64,000 nt of DNA, from the NCBI GenBank assembly GCA_003169895.1, contig PNAE01000007.1, positions 60,310 through 124,309 of the forward strand, read 5' to 3'. Under the pieces are notes generated by a model. The model was not told the DNA's origin. It ran no database searches and saw nothing but the letters and a program-made list of their open reading frames with translations. A program made the position numbers and the translations under genes. Shown piece by piece: positions 9,793 to 18,475 of this stretch. This stretch comes from Gemmatimonadota bacterium (GTDB lineage: Bacteria > Gemmatimonadota > Gemmatimonadetes > Gemmatimonadales > GWC2-71-9). Position 1 is the first letter of the stretch; each line of letters starts with the position of its first letter.

Positions 9793-10491
9793 TCACGGTA
9801 ACATCGCGTTGCCCGGCGTACTGTTGCCGCGATGACACGTCATGCAGGAGATCTTCGGGGTCTGTCCATTGCGATTCGGCCGTAGCTTCGCCAGGCCGCC
9901 ACCGTTGATCGAGTTGACCAGTTCGATCATGACCCGGGTGGTGTTCTTCTCTTCCTTGGTGTCTTCGTCCCACTTGCCACCGCTCGCATGGCAGTACATG
10001 CAGCCCACACTGAGTGACTTGCCGTAGTAGTCCATCACCTTGAGCAGTTGTGCCGCGGTGGTGTCCTTCATCAGCTTGACGTTGGTGAACTCGTCGTCCG
10101 CGCGCTTGTTCTCGGACCCGGCGATCCTCGCCATCAACTCCTGCACCACACCGGCGCGCATCGTCGTCAGCGAATCACGACGCGCAGCGCGCTGCTCTGG
10201 CGTGAGCTGCGGCCGGCGTCGAACACCGGTGGGCGGCCCGCCTGGAGGTCCGTCCTGGGGCGCGTTCACGGCAGGAGGCGTTGTCGGCGCAGGGGTGGTC
10301 AGTCCACCGGTCGACCGTGGCGCGGCCCCGCTACCGGTCGGCACCGTCGGCGGCGGAGCGGTGCCGACCCGCGGGGATGCGCCTGGCGTCGGCGTCGCGG
10401 CGGGCGGTTTGGCCGCGCCGCTGCTGCTGGCAGCGCATGACAGATTCGCAGCGATGATCATCATCGCGGCAACGATCCGACCCTGAACCAT
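9793..10491 (-). CDS. Lipoprotein c-type cytochrome, photosynthetic reaction-center cytochrome-like, two hemes
   Basis: A 232-residue exported cytochrome. The signal peptide ends in a lipobox-like NLSC with Cys19, so it is probably lipid-anchored. Residues 20-95 form a Pro/Thr/Gly-rich linker. Two heme sites follow: CMYCH (about 164-168) and CMTCH (216-220). The order, with a DYYGKSLSVGCMYCH context, fits the reaction-center cytochrome c family (PF02276), often found in non-phototrophic Acidobacteria and Gemmatimonadota; photosynthetic forms have four hemes. Role is inferred to be periplasmic electron transfer; no photosynthesis gene is nearby. Confidence 0.85.
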   Translation of the reverse strand: MVQGRIVAAMMIIAANLSCAASSSGAAKPPAATPTPGASPRVGTAPPPTVPTGSGAAPRSTGGLTTPAPTTPPAVNAPQDGPPGGPPTGVRRRPQLTPEQRAARRDSLTTMRAGVVQELMARIAGSENKRADDEFTNVKLMKDTTAAQLLKVMDYYGKSLSVGCMYCHASGGKWDEDTKEEKNTTRVMIELVNSINGGGLAKLRPNRNGQTPKISCMTCHRGNSTPGNAMLP

Positions 10492-10813
10492 GCGGTTTCC
10501 CCTGCGTTATGGCTGCGCGAGCGCGTCGCGAAGCGCTCCGTTTCATATCGCAGCACGCCGTCGGTATATACATGCCCGGGCGCGTAGATCCGGGCGCAAT
10601 TCGTGTACTAGTGAACCAGCCACGGGCTCAGATACGTCACGGGTTCGGCGGCGACGTGGCCGGGAACGTAATGTGTTGCCGTACCCGCCGGCAGTTGGTG
10701 TGCAGCGAGGATGCCGTCAGGTAGCTTCCGGACCCGTCGAGGAAACCGTCGAGGGTGCCGCCGACGTACTGCTGGACGTACTACTGACCGACACCGAACC
10801 CCGGAGCGCCAGC
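10492..10813 (+). other. Divergent intergenic region, cytochrome c / msrA
   Basis: 322 bases between divergently oriented genes. Short open frames exist on both strands, but none has a convincing start, ribosome site or recognisable sequence. It probably holds both promoters; I could not pick a confident -10/-35 pair. Confidence 0.5.
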
Positions 10814-11470
10814 ATGTTGCACCGCAGATTGTACCGGCTCGCCGCCATCGCCCTCCCCGTGGCCCTTGCCATCGCCGCAACCCGGCCCGCACCGGCGCTG
10901 GCAACCACCCCGCCGGGCCTAGGAATCGCGGCCCGTGACACCGCAGTGTTCGCCGGTGGTTGCTTCTGGGGGGTCGAAGCGGTGTTCGCCCGAGTGAAAG
11001 GAGTGACCAGTTCGATGTCGGGCTATGCCGGCGGACGGGGTGCGAATCCCAGCTACGAAAACGTCAGCACCGGCACGACCGGTTATGCCGAATCGGTACG
11101 GGTGATCTACGATCCGGCCGTCGTGACGTACGACCAGCTGCTCGCGGTGTTCTTTGCGGTGGCCCACGATCCGACCGAGCTCAATCGTCAGGGACCGGAC
11201 GAAGGCACCCAGTACCGCTCCGCCATCTTCTTCCAGAATGCAGAACAGCAGCGTGCCGCAAGCGCCTATGTCACCAGGCTTGCCCAGATGAAGAAGTATT
11301 CACGTCCGATCGTGACGCAACTGGCGCCACTTACCGTTTTCTATCCCGCTGAGGCGTATCATCAGCGCTTCTTCGACACCCATCCTGACTACCCGTACAT
11401 CGTGATCAACGACAAGCCGAAAGTCGAGCACCTGCGGCAGCAGTTTCCCCAGCTATACGTCGCTCGGTGA
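10814..11470 (+). CDS. msrA: Peptide methionine sulfoxide reductase MsrA, exported
   Basis: Reduces methionine-(S)-sulfoxide in oxidised proteins. 218 residues: a signal peptide (hydrophobic 9-22, probable cleavage after ALA30), then the MsrA domain with GGCFWG carrying catalytic Cys50, GYAGG, and later GTQYRSAIFF and AYHQRFF. The signal peptide places it in the periplasm, unlike the usual cytosolic form. Start chosen at ATG 10814 because the domain and signal peptide begin there; upstream in-frame codons look non-coding. Confidence 0.93.
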   Translation: MLHRRLYRLAAIALPVALAIAATRPAPALATTPPGLGIAARDTAVFAGGCFWGVEAVFARVKGVTSSMSGYAGGRGANPSYENVSTGTTGYAESVRVIYDPAVVTYDQLLAVFFAVAHDPTELNRQGPDEGTQYRSAIFFQNAEQQRAASAYVTRLAQMKKYSRPIVTQLAPLTVFYPAEAYHQRFFDTHPDYPYIVINDKPKVEHLRQQFPQLYVAR

Positions 11471-11600
11471 CCTGACACCCAGGGGCTCCTGCCGCCTCGC
11501 GCACCGGTCGGTGTCACGCCTCCAGGTTGCCGCCGTGCGATGGGCCGGCCTTCAGACGTCCCCGCCCATAGCTCGACATCACCATCCAACGGAGACATTT

Positions 11601-11750
11601 ATGTTCGCTATGCTGGCCATCATTCTCGTGATTGCGTGGATTCTGGGTTTCGGCGTGTTTCATGTGGCCGGCGGCTTGATTCACTTGTTGCTGCTGGTGG
11701 CGATCATCGCCTTCGTTTGGCACCTCGTCACCGGCCGCCGCGTCCCCTGA
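11601..11750 (+). CDS. Small lmo0937-family-like membrane peptide
   Basis: 49 residues with two adjacent hydrophobic segments (about 2-18 and 22-42) and a short basic tail, GRRVP. It resembles the lmo0937/DUF5670 group of tiny membrane proteins, often stress-associated; that is family knowledge and the match is by eye. GGAGA lies 6 nt before the ATG. The TGA stop is inside the left arm of the hairpin shared with the converging gene. Confidence 0.75.
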   Translation: MFAMLAIILVIAWILGFGVFHVAGGLIHLLLLVAIIAFVWHLVTGRRVP

Positions 11751-11776
11751 CGCCGGTGGGCTTGCGGGCGTCAGGG
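11745..11776. terminator. Bidirectional hairpin containing both stop codons
   Basis: Perfect 10-bp arms CCCTGACGCC and GGCGTCAGGG around a 12-nt loop. The TGA in the left arm ends the plus-strand membrane peptide and its mirror image in the right arm ends the minus-strand permease. Probably a shared bidirectional terminator or 3'-end barrier; no T-tract. Confidence 0.6.
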
Positions 11777-12226
11777 TGACGGCTTGGCATCGAGCGGTGG
11801 GTGTTCCTGCTGGGTGCCTCGCTCCTGCTCGGCAATTTCGGTGAATTCATCGGCGAGTTCCTTGAGGCGCTCATCGGGGAGTCGCTCCAGTCCGACCAGC
11901 CCGGTGCGCGCCTCGTTTACGGCGCGGAGCAGTTCGTCGAGTTTGAGGTGCAGCGCCTTCGTATCGCGCATCTGTGTGCTCTGCAGCAGGAACACCATCA
12001 GGAAGGTGATGCTGGTCGTCACCGAGTTGATCAACATCTGCCACGTTTGCGAAAAGTGGAAATAGGGCCCGCTGAGCGCCCAGATCGCAATGCCGCCAAA
12101 TGCGATGAGAAAGGCCCATGGCGATCCCAGCGCGCGGGCAGCGCTTTCGGCAAAGATGCGGAACAGGTTGGTCGCCGGATGCCGAAGCTCGGCACCGGCC
12201 GGTGGAACAATGGGTCGTGCTGACAT
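11771..12226 (-). CDS. Low-affinity iron permease family membrane protein
   Basis: 151 residues matching the PF04120 low-affinity iron permease family: FRIFAESAARALGSPWAF, two hydrophobic segments (about 38-55 and 65-85), then a helical cytoplasmic tail with LKLDELLRAVNEAR. In bacteria this family is small and its iron transport role is not well established. ATG 12226 is preceded on its strand by GAAGGAAGG. It converges with the small membrane peptide gene. Confidence 0.85.
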   Translation of the reverse strand: MSARPIVPPAGAELRHPATNLFRIFAESAARALGSPWAFLIAFGGIAIWALSGPYFHFSQTWQMLINSVTTSITFLMVFLLQSTQMRDTKALHLKLDELLRAVNEARTGLVGLERLPDERLKELADEFTEIAEQERGTQQEHPPLDAKPSP

Positions 12227-12306
12227 GATCACGCCTTCCTTCACGGCCGGTACTTGTGGATCCCTCCGCACGCTCGACTGCGTACTTCCGCCTTCTCTAG
12301 GACGCC

Positions 12307-12479
12307 TCAGATGGCGCCCGGCACCACCAGCGCCTTCAGCACGTCGCGCCGTTCCACCGCTTCGAGCGCGTCCTTCACCCGGCTGAGCGGATACTGACCG
12401 GACACGAGGTTGCGCCACGGCACTTGGCGTTCGGTCCGTCGAGAACCACGGCACGAACCGTGTCACTCTTCATCGCCAT
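12307..12479 (-). pseudogene. Remnant of a zinc-type alcohol/polyol dehydrogenase with internal deletion
   Basis: From ATG 12479 the strand reads MAMKSDTVRAVVLDGPNA, the usual N-terminus of medium-chain zinc dehydrogenases. Immediately after, in another frame, it reads VPWRNLVSGQYPLSRVKDAL followed by EAVERRDVLKALVVPGAI and a stop, the usual C-terminus of the same family. About 300 codons in between, including all zinc and NAD sites, are missing and the junction is out of frame. It lies 43 nt downstream of zwf in the same direction, so it was probably the last gene of that operon. Confidence 0.8.
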
Positions 12480-12521
12480 GTCGACTCCGCCGAAAGCGTG
12501 GACTGCCGGTCTTCTCGCTGC

Positions 12522-14093
12522 TTACTGCTTGGCCAGAGGCCGCCACGTCGCGCCGGCGGCGGCGAGGAGTTCGTCGGCCGCGGCCGGCCCGGAACTGCCG
12601 GCCGCATAGTTCGGGAACCGCTCCGGCGCCTGGGCATCCCAGTACGCCAGCAGCGGATCAACGATGCCCCACGCGGCTTCAACCTCGTCACTGCGCATGA
12701 ACAGCGTCTGGTCGCCGAGCATGGCATCCAGCAGCAGCGTTTCGTACGCATCGTGATCCTCGGTGCCAAAACCCTCGGCGTACGCAAAATCCATCTCGAC
12801 CGCGCGAGCCTGCATCGCCATCCCAGGTACCTTGACGTTGAAGCAGAGCGAGATCCCCTCGCGCGGTTGAATGCGCAACGCCAGGACGTTGGGAGCCAGG
12901 CGCTCTCCCTCTTCCGCTGGAAACAGCATCAACGGCGGACGGCGAAAGCGGATGGCGATCTCGGTGGCGCCAGCGGCGAGCCGCTTGCCAGCGCGCACGA
13001 AGAACGGTACGCCTTGCCAGCGCCAGTTTTCCACCGCGAACTGCACCGCGGCGAAGGTTGGCGTCCTCGAATCCGCGGCCACACGCTCCTCCTGCCGGTA
13101 GCCCGGTACCGTCACGCCGTCGATCCGGCCGGGGCCGTATTGGCCCCGTACTGCCGTGGCCGGATTCACCGGCCGGATGGCGCGCAGGACCTTGACCTTC
13201 TCGTCCCGCACCGGGTCGGCGGCGAACGCCGTCGGTGGCTCCATGGCGGTGAGGGTGAGCAGTTGCAACAGGTGATTCTGGAACATGTCGCGCACGACGC
13301 CGGCTTCCTCGTAATACTTGCCGCGGTGCTCGACGCCGAGCGTCTCACTCGCGGTAATCTGCACGTGCTCGACATAGTGCCGGTTCCACACCGTCTCAAA
13401 GATCGAGTTGGCGAACCGGAGCACGAGCAGGTTCTGCACTGTTTCCTTGCCGAGATAGTGGTCGATGCGATAGAGCTGGTGCTCCGCCATCACCCGCCGG
13501 GCACCGCGCTGCAGCGCCTGCGCGCTCGCTCCGTCGTGCCCGAACGGCTTTTCGATCACGACCCGCACCCAGGGCCGCTCCTCGGGATCGCGGACCTTCG
13601 TCAGCAAGCCCGAGCTCGCCAGCTGACGGATCACCCCGGCGTACAGGCTCGGTGGCAGCGCGAGATGAAAGAGGTGGCCCTGCAGGTCAACGATCGTGGT
13701 GCTGATCTCCGTCACGCGTTTCCGCAGGTTCGCATACACCTCGGCGCTGCCAAGATCCCCGGCGACGTAGTACAGTCGCTTGCCGAACTCGCCCCAGCCC
13801 GTCTGCAGCTGCGCCGAGCTGATATCGGCCCCGGTGAGGGTATCGGCGACGCCGCTGCGGAACGCTTCATCCGTGATGCTGGCGCCACGCTCGACGCCGA
13901 TGATCGCGAAATCATCCGGCATGCCGCCGTCGAGAAAGAGGTGATACAGCGCCGGAAGGAGCTTGCGGCGGGCCAGGTCGCCGCCGACACCGAGGATCAC
14001 CACCACGCACCGCCCGGGCTTCGGCATCGTCGACCGGACGACCGGGAACTCCCCGGTCACCTTCATCGGCGTCACCACGGCGGTTGCCGTCAT
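12522..14093 (-). CDS. zwf: Glucose-6-phosphate 1-dehydrogenase
   Basis: Oxidises glucose-6-phosphate to 6-phosphogluconolactone with NADP+ (or NAD+), first step of the oxidative pentose phosphate pathway. 523 residues. The nucleotide-binding GVGGDLARRKL is near residues 35-45, where most homologues have GASGDL; the substrate/active-site motif RIDHYLGKE is near 205, with VIEKPFGHD before it. The start ATG overlaps the gnd stop (ATGA), giving translational coupling in pgl-gnd-zwf. Confidence 0.96.
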   Translation of the reverse strand: MTATAVVTPMKVTGEFPVVRSTMPKPGRCVVVILGVGGDLARRKLLPALYHLFLDGGMPDDFAIIGVERGASITDEAFRSGVADTLTGADISSAQLQTGWGEFGKRLYYVAGDLGSAEVYANLRKRVTEISTTIVDLQGHLFHLALPPSLYAGVIRQLASSGLLTKVRDPEERPWVRVVIEKPFGHDGASAQALQRGARRVMAEHQLYRIDHYLGKETVQNLLVLRFANSIFETVWNRHYVEHVQITASETLGVEHRGKYYEEAGVVRDMFQNHLLQLLTLTAMEPPTAFAADPVRDEKVKVLRAIRPVNPATAVRGQYGPGRIDGVTVPGYRQEERVAADSRTPTFAAVQFAVENWRWQGVPFFVRAGKRLAAGATEIAIRFRRPPLMLFPAEEGERLAPNVLALRIQPREGISLCFNVKVPGMAMQARAVEMDFAYAEGFGTEDHDAYETLLLDAMLGDQTLFMRSDEVEAAWGIVDPLLAYWDAQAPERFPNYAAGSSGPAAADELLAAAGATWRPLAKQ

Positions 14094-14989
14094 GTCCGCT
14101 TCACCGCGTGTCCGCCGAACTCGTTGCGCAATGCAGCGATCACCTTGGCGGAAAACGACTCCTGCTGCCGGGAGCGGAGGCGAGTCAGCAACGACAGTGT
14201 GATCACGGGTGCCGGCACATCCAGTCGCATCGCCTCGTCCACCGTCCAGCGCCCTTCGCCGGAGTCGTCCACGTAGCCGCGCAGATTGGCGAGGTCGCTG
14301 CTGTTCGCGAACGCGCGCTCGGCCAGTTCGTTGAGCCAGGAGCGCACTACGCTCCCCTGGTTCCAGAGTGCCGCGATCTGGTGCAGGTCGAGCTGAAAGT
14401 CCTGCGACGCGTGCAGGATCTCATACCCCTCCGCGTACGCCTGCAGCAGCCCGTACTCGATGCCGTTGTGGATCATCTTGACGTAATGTCCGGCACCGGG
14501 CGGCCCCATGCGCGCGTACCCGTTCTCCGGAGCGAGCGTCCGGAAGATCGGCTCGCAAATGCGGAATGCCGCCTCGGAAGCGCCGATCATCAGGCAGTAG
14601 CCAACCTGCAATCCCCAGATGCCGCCGCTGGTTCCCGCATCGACGAACTCGATGCCTTTCGCTCGCGCCGCGCTCGCGCGGCGCATGGAATCGTGAAAGT
14701 TGGAGTTGCCGCCATCGATGATGATGTCGCCGCTCTGCAGGTGACTCGCCACCTCGTCGATCGTCTGCTGCGTCGGATCGCCGGCGGGAACCATCACCCA
14801 CACGACGCGCGGTGCGTCGAGCTGGGCGCAGAGATCAGCCAGGTCCTGCGCGCTCTTGGCACCCTTGGCGACCGCGGCCGCCACGGCCTCCGCGCTACGG
14901 TCATACCCGACGACTTGATGCCCGCCGAGTAACAGTCGCTCGACCATATTGCCGCCCATGCGGCCGAGGCCGATCATCGCCAGTCGCAT
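14090..14989 (-). CDS. gnd: 6-phosphogluconate dehydrogenase, decarboxylating, short form
   Basis: Converts 6-phosphogluconate to ribulose-5-phosphate and CO2. 299 residues, the short GntZ/YqeC-like form rather than the ~470-residue enterobacterial type. Visible: Rossmann GLGRMGGNMV (7-16), DGGNSNFHDS (about 93) and the catalytic GAGHYVKMIHNGIEY (about 166-180). Lies 3 nt after pgl and overlaps zwf by 4 nt. Cofactor preference (NAD versus NADP) is not certain. Confidence 0.95.
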   Translation of the reverse strand: MRLAMIGLGRMGGNMVERLLLGGHQVVGYDRSAEAVAAAVAKGAKSAQDLADLCAQLDAPRVVWVMVPAGDPTQQTIDEVASHLQSGDIIIDGGNSNFHDSMRRASAARAKGIEFVDAGTSGGIWGLQVGYCLMIGASEAAFRICEPIFRTLAPENGYARMGPPGAGHYVKMIHNGIEYGLLQAYAEGYEILHASQDFQLDLHQIAALWNQGSVVRSWLNELAERAFANSSDLANLRGYVDDSGEGRWTVDEAMRLDVPAPVITLSLLTRLRSRQQESFSAKVIAALRNEFGGHAVKRT

Positions 14990-14992
14990 CGT

Positions 14993-15700
14993 TCAATCGT
15001 CCCTTCGGTGGAGTTGGCCTGCAGCCGCCCGATCCAGGATCCAGGTCCCGCGCCGGGCGAACTGCGCCGGCAGGATGATCGGGTCGGATGGTCCTTCCAG
15101 AATCCGCGCCAGCAACGCCGCCTTCGCGATGCCGCTCACCAGCACGGCGACGTTCCGGGCCGCGCCGATCACCGGCGGCGTGATCGTCATTCGGGCAACC
15201 TGCGGCTGGATCGGCGGCGGCGGACCGGGAACCGCTACCACCCGGCGATCGGTCTCCAACAACGCGGGCGAGCCTGGAAACAGCGACGCGGTGTGGCCGT
15301 CCGGACCGACGCCGAGCAGCAATATGTCCAGCCGCGGCGGCAGCAATCGATCATACTCCTCGGCCGCGACGCCGCGATCCGGGCGATCAGCTTCCATGCG
15401 ATGGACGCGATCGCCGCGGATGGACACGTGATCGAGGAGCGATCGGCACGCCATGCCGAAGTTGCTGTCCGGATCGTCGCGCGGGACCGCGCGCTCGTCA
15501 CCGAAGAACACCACGACCTCAGGCCATCGAATCGTTCGCCCCACCAGTTCCTCGAAGACCGGCACCGGCGTGTTGCCGCCGCACAGCGCCAGTGTGCACT
15601 CACCCCGTGCTTCGATCGCGGAATTGGCGCGGTCCGCGATCCAGGTGGCAGCCGTCGCGGCGAACCGGTCGGCCGTCACGACGATGACCGACGATGACAT
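14993..15700 (-). CDS. pgl: 6-phosphogluconolactonase
   Basis: Hydrolyses 6-phosphogluconolactone to 6-phosphogluconate, between Zwf and Gnd. 235 residues of the DevB/Pgl type with ALCGGNTPVPVFEEL, VVFFGDERAVPRDDPDSNF and LLLGVGPDGHTASLFPGS, all typical of the family. ATG start 15700. First enzyme gene of the pgl-gnd-zwf operon; a possible small membrane-protein gene lies just upstream. Confidence 0.95.
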   Translation of the reverse strand: MSSSVIVVTADRFAATAATWIADRANSAIEARGECTLALCGGNTPVPVFEELVGRTIRWPEVVVFFGDERAVPRDDPDSNFGMACRSLLDHVSIRGDRVHRMEADRPDRGVAAEEYDRLLPPRLDILLLGVGPDGHTASLFPGSPALLETDRRVVAVPGPPPPIQPQVARMTITPPVIGAARNVAVLVSGIAKAALLARILEGPSDPIILPAQFARRGTWILDRAAAGQLHRRDD

Positions 15701-15716
15701 GCCTGAAGGATAGCGT

Positions 15717-15899
15717 TCAGCGCCGCGAGAGGAGGATCACGACGAATTCGAACACGAGCGCGACGACGGCCACTGCGGCGATCGCATACGCCAGCCGCCG
15801 GTGCCCCGCGCGCCGCCGCGACGGCGGGTTGTCGCGCCCCTCCGAGATCAGGACCTTCCGGTGTCGGCCCCCCAAATTGCTGGGTTGACGGTTGAACAT
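15717..15899 (-). CDS. Possible 60-aa tail-anchored membrane protein
   Basis: Basic N-terminus (about residues 1-36, many Arg) followed by one hydrophobic helix (about 37-56, AIAAVAVVALVFEFVVILL) and LSRR at the end. Lies 16 nt upstream of pgl in the same direction, so it could head that operon. No clear ribosome site and no family recognised; the clean helix at the C-terminus is the main reason to believe it. Confidence 0.5.
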   Translation of the reverse strand: MFNRQPSNLGGRHRKVLISEGRDNPPSRRRAGHRRLAYAIAAVAVVALVFEFVVILLSRR

Positions 15900-16020
15900 G
15901 GGCTTCGACTCGCCGCGGGTAGGTGGTTGCCGGCCCCGGAACGCGACTCACCCATCAGACGCGACCCGGCACCAAGCCTCTAACGGAGACGGACGATCCC
16001 CCGAACGGCTACACGCCTGG

Positions 16021-18207
16021 CTATCGTCCGCCGCCACCCGGCCCGCCGTCGGACCGCGGCACCGCCACGCTGCGCGGCCAGACATTGTCGGTCGGATCGC
16101 GGTCCGGGAACCGCCCGAACGGATCGAGCGTGACCCGTTCGATCCTGCGCGCGCCGAAGTGAAGCTCGGCAGTGAACGTCCGGCGCCCGCTGAACCACAC
16201 GTCCACCGGATACGTGACCAGCGCCGTGACGCTGTCGATCATCGTGCTGTTCGCCATTCGCTTGATCGGCGGGCCACTGCCGGCGAATTGCACCGCGAGC
16301 ACCACCGGCGAGGGGACCTGGCCGTCCTGGCGGATGGTGACCTTGGTGGTCGGTCCGGCGGTGACGACACGCTGGATCGAGCCGTCGACCGACTCGGTGG
16401 TGAATAGCCAGTAGTACCAGAACCAGCCGAGGTCGCGGTGGAGCGCGGTGCTCATGAAGAATGCGTAGTCCCACGGAGAGGGGTGCTTGAATCGCCACGC
16501 CTTCGCATATTCGCTCATCGTGCGCCACACCGCCGAGTCACCCACGATTCCGCCGAGCATGGATAGCATCATTGGCGCCTCGCCATACGCCTGGAATCCG
16601 TACTGCGGACCACCGTAATTCGCGTCCCACATCAGCGGCGCGTGACGCTCGTCGCCACTTGCCTGGCCGAAACTCTGGCCCGCGCAGTTCAGGACGCCGG
16701 CCCCGCCCGGCGGATTCAGGTTGCGCGATGGACAACCACCTCCCCGCCCGCCTGTGCCGGCGGCGATACCGCCCGGGCCGCGGCCCCCGCCAGCGGCGGC
16801 AGCGCGATCGACCGCCGACAGGACATTCATGTACTGATTGAATCCCTCGTCCATGAACCCGTACCACGTCTCGTTCACGCCTACCATCATTGGCCACCAC
16901 TGATGGCCAGTCTCGTGGTCCGATGCCCCGGCGCTCGACATGATGAACATCGGGTATTCCATGCCGCCCTCGGGGCCGTCGACCATGGTCTCCAGCGGAA
17001 ACGCATACGGCATCCAGAGCCTGGAGTAGAACTCGAGCGCGTGCCGGGCGATGGCGCCGGCGGCGGCGTACCGCGCCGCGTTGCCCGGCTCATACATGAC
17101 GTACACCGGGATCGGCCCCCTCCCCGGAATCGTGGCACGCGTCGCATCCCAGACGAACCGGTCCGACGTCGCCCATGCCACGTCCGCCACCGTGTCCGCG
17201 ACGAAATGCCAGACGAGCCGGTCACCCAGCGCGGTGGAGTTCCCCGCGCCTCGCTCGTCAGCTCCCACGATGGTGCGCTGCGAGTCGGAGTCGAGCACAT
17301 GGGCAAGGCGCGCGCGAGCGGTCGGCGTCAGCACCTCGTCCGGATTCTGCAGCACACCAGTGGATCCCACCAGCCATCCGGCCGGCACGTCGATCCGGAC
17401 GTCGAACCGGCCGAAGTTGTTGTAGAACTCCGACGGGCCGAGGTATGGGTCGGTGTCCCAGCCGCGGAGATCGTCGTAGACCGCGACCCGCGGATACCAC
17501 TGCGCCACCTGATACAGCGAATCGCCCCATCGGCCCATGCGGATCCCGCGCACACCATCGGAGCGCGGGACGGCGAAGTTCCATTCCGCTTCAATGGTCG
17601 CTGTGCCATGCGCGGCAACCGGCGTCACCAGGCGAATGCTTGCGCTCGTGAGGTTGGCGCCAATGATGCTTGGCGCTGCCGGCCCGGTGGATTCACCGCC
17701 GGGTCCGCCCCGTCCGCGTCCCCCGCGACCAGCCGGCGGCGGATTCAGGTCGACCGCCTGTCCGTCGACCACGAGCCTCGTCAGCTTCATCCCATCGGTA
17801 ACGTCGGTCACCACCTCTGCACGCGGCACGTTCGCCGCGAACAGGTTCTGGTCGAGCCGCAGCTGAAGGGTGCGAAGCGCCGAATCGCTGGTGTTGTGGA
17901 TCACGATCGTCTCTCGACCAGACACGCGAGACGTCGGTGCGTCCAGTCGGGCGTTGATCGTGTACTCGTTCCACAGTTGCCAGTAATGAGCGCCCGGCCT
18001 GCCGCTGGAGTCGCGAGTACCGGCGGCGAAGGCACGACGGATCATGTTGGTCAACGGAATATCCCGACGGACGGCGCGCTCGGGCGCCGCAGCCGTGATC
18101 GCCCGGTGGACGGCACCGGGCTTCGCGACGGACTGGGCCGCGACAGCGCCCGGCAACATGCTGACCCAACCCAGCAGGATGACCACGGCGAAACGGTCGG
18201 ATTTCAT
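16021..18207 (-). CDS. M1-family zinc metallopeptidase (aminopeptidase), exported
   Basis: 728 residues with a signal peptide (cleavage near AVAAQ24). A beta-rich N-domain is followed by the catalytic domain: GGMEYPMF (the family's GAMEN-like exopeptidase motif), zinc site HETGH near 431-435 with the third ligand in DEGFNQY about 18 residues on. A Gly/Pro-rich insert lies near 150-170 and another near 465-500. Such secreted M1 peptidases scavenge peptides in the periplasm. The start overlaps the preceding small gene (ATGA), so M50-DHp-M1 form one coupled operon. Confidence 0.92.
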   Translation of the reverse strand: MKSDRFAVVILLGWVSMLPGAVAAQSVAKPGAVHRAITAAAPERAVRRDIPLTNMIRRAFAAGTRDSSGRPGAHYWQLWNEYTINARLDAPTSRVSGRETIVIHNTSDSALRTLQLRLDQNLFAANVPRAEVVTDVTDGMKLTRLVVDGQAVDLNPPPAGRGGRGRGGPGGESTGPAAPSIIGANLTSASIRLVTPVAAHGTATIEAEWNFAVPRSDGVRGIRMGRWGDSLYQVAQWYPRVAVYDDLRGWDTDPYLGPSEFYNNFGRFDVRIDVPAGWLVGSTGVLQNPDEVLTPTARARLAHVLDSDSQRTIVGADERGAGNSTALGDRLVWHFVADTVADVAWATSDRFVWDATRATIPGRGPIPVYVMYEPGNAARYAAAGAIARHALEFYSRLWMPYAFPLETMVDGPEGGMEYPMFIMSSAGASDHETGHQWWPMMVGVNETWYGFMDEGFNQYMNVLSAVDRAAAAGGGRGPGGIAAGTGGRGGGCPSRNLNPPGGAGVLNCAGQSFGQASGDERHAPLMWDANYGGPQYGFQAYGEAPMMLSMLGGIVGDSAVWRTMSEYAKAWRFKHPSPWDYAFFMSTALHRDLGWFWYYWLFTTESVDGSIQRVVTAGPTTKVTIRQDGQVPSPVVLAVQFAGSGPPIKRMANSTMIDSVTALVTYPVDVWFSGRRTFTAELHFGARRIERVTLDPFGRFPDRDPTDNVWPRSVAVPRSDGGPGGGGR

Positions 18208-18437
18208 CGGTTCTCCTTGACGGGGGCACTGGCCGGCGACGGACCGTCAGCCTGAGTCTGTTGTTGCAGGATCGCGCGCATCCTGAGCGCGAGCTGCTCG
18301 ATTTGCTGCAACGCCTGACGCGTCTCGCCATCCAGTGGCGCGTTCCCGGTCAGGAGCAGCTGGGCCTCGGCCAACAGCGCCCCCAGCGGATTGGCGAGGG
18401 CGTGACGCAGGTCAGCGGTCAAGTCGGATTCGGCCAT
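18204..18437 (-). CDS. Stand-alone histidine-kinase dimerisation/phosphoacceptor-like (DHp) domain protein
   Basis: 77 residues. DLRHALANPLGALLAEAQLL matches the H-box of HisKA domains (H-x-x-x-x-P-L), and QALQQIEQLALRMRAILQQQ matches the second DHp helix. No ATPase domain follows, and the acidic residue usually next to the phospho-His is Ala. ATG 18437 has GGGAG 8 nt upstream; a GTG at 18479 overlapping the M50 stop is an alternative that adds 14 residues. Role unknown: phosphotransfer, dimerisation or regulator binding are possible. Embedded between two peptidase genes with overlaps. Confidence 0.65.
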   Translation of the reverse strand: MAESDLTADLRHALANPLGALLAEAQLLLTGNAPLDGETRQALQQIEQLALRMRAILQQQTQADGPSPASAPVKENR

Positions 18438-18475
18438 CAGTTCGCTCCCGGCAGCGCGACGCGACGTGGCGTCGG

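Noticed and set aside
10608..10904. Minus-strand 98-codon frame between cytochrome and msrA
   Set aside because: Overlaps the msrA signal peptide, no ribosome site, and only its tail looks protein-like by chance.
12498..14276. 592-codon plus-strand open frame over zwf
   Set aside because: Antisense to zwf, which has all family motifs.
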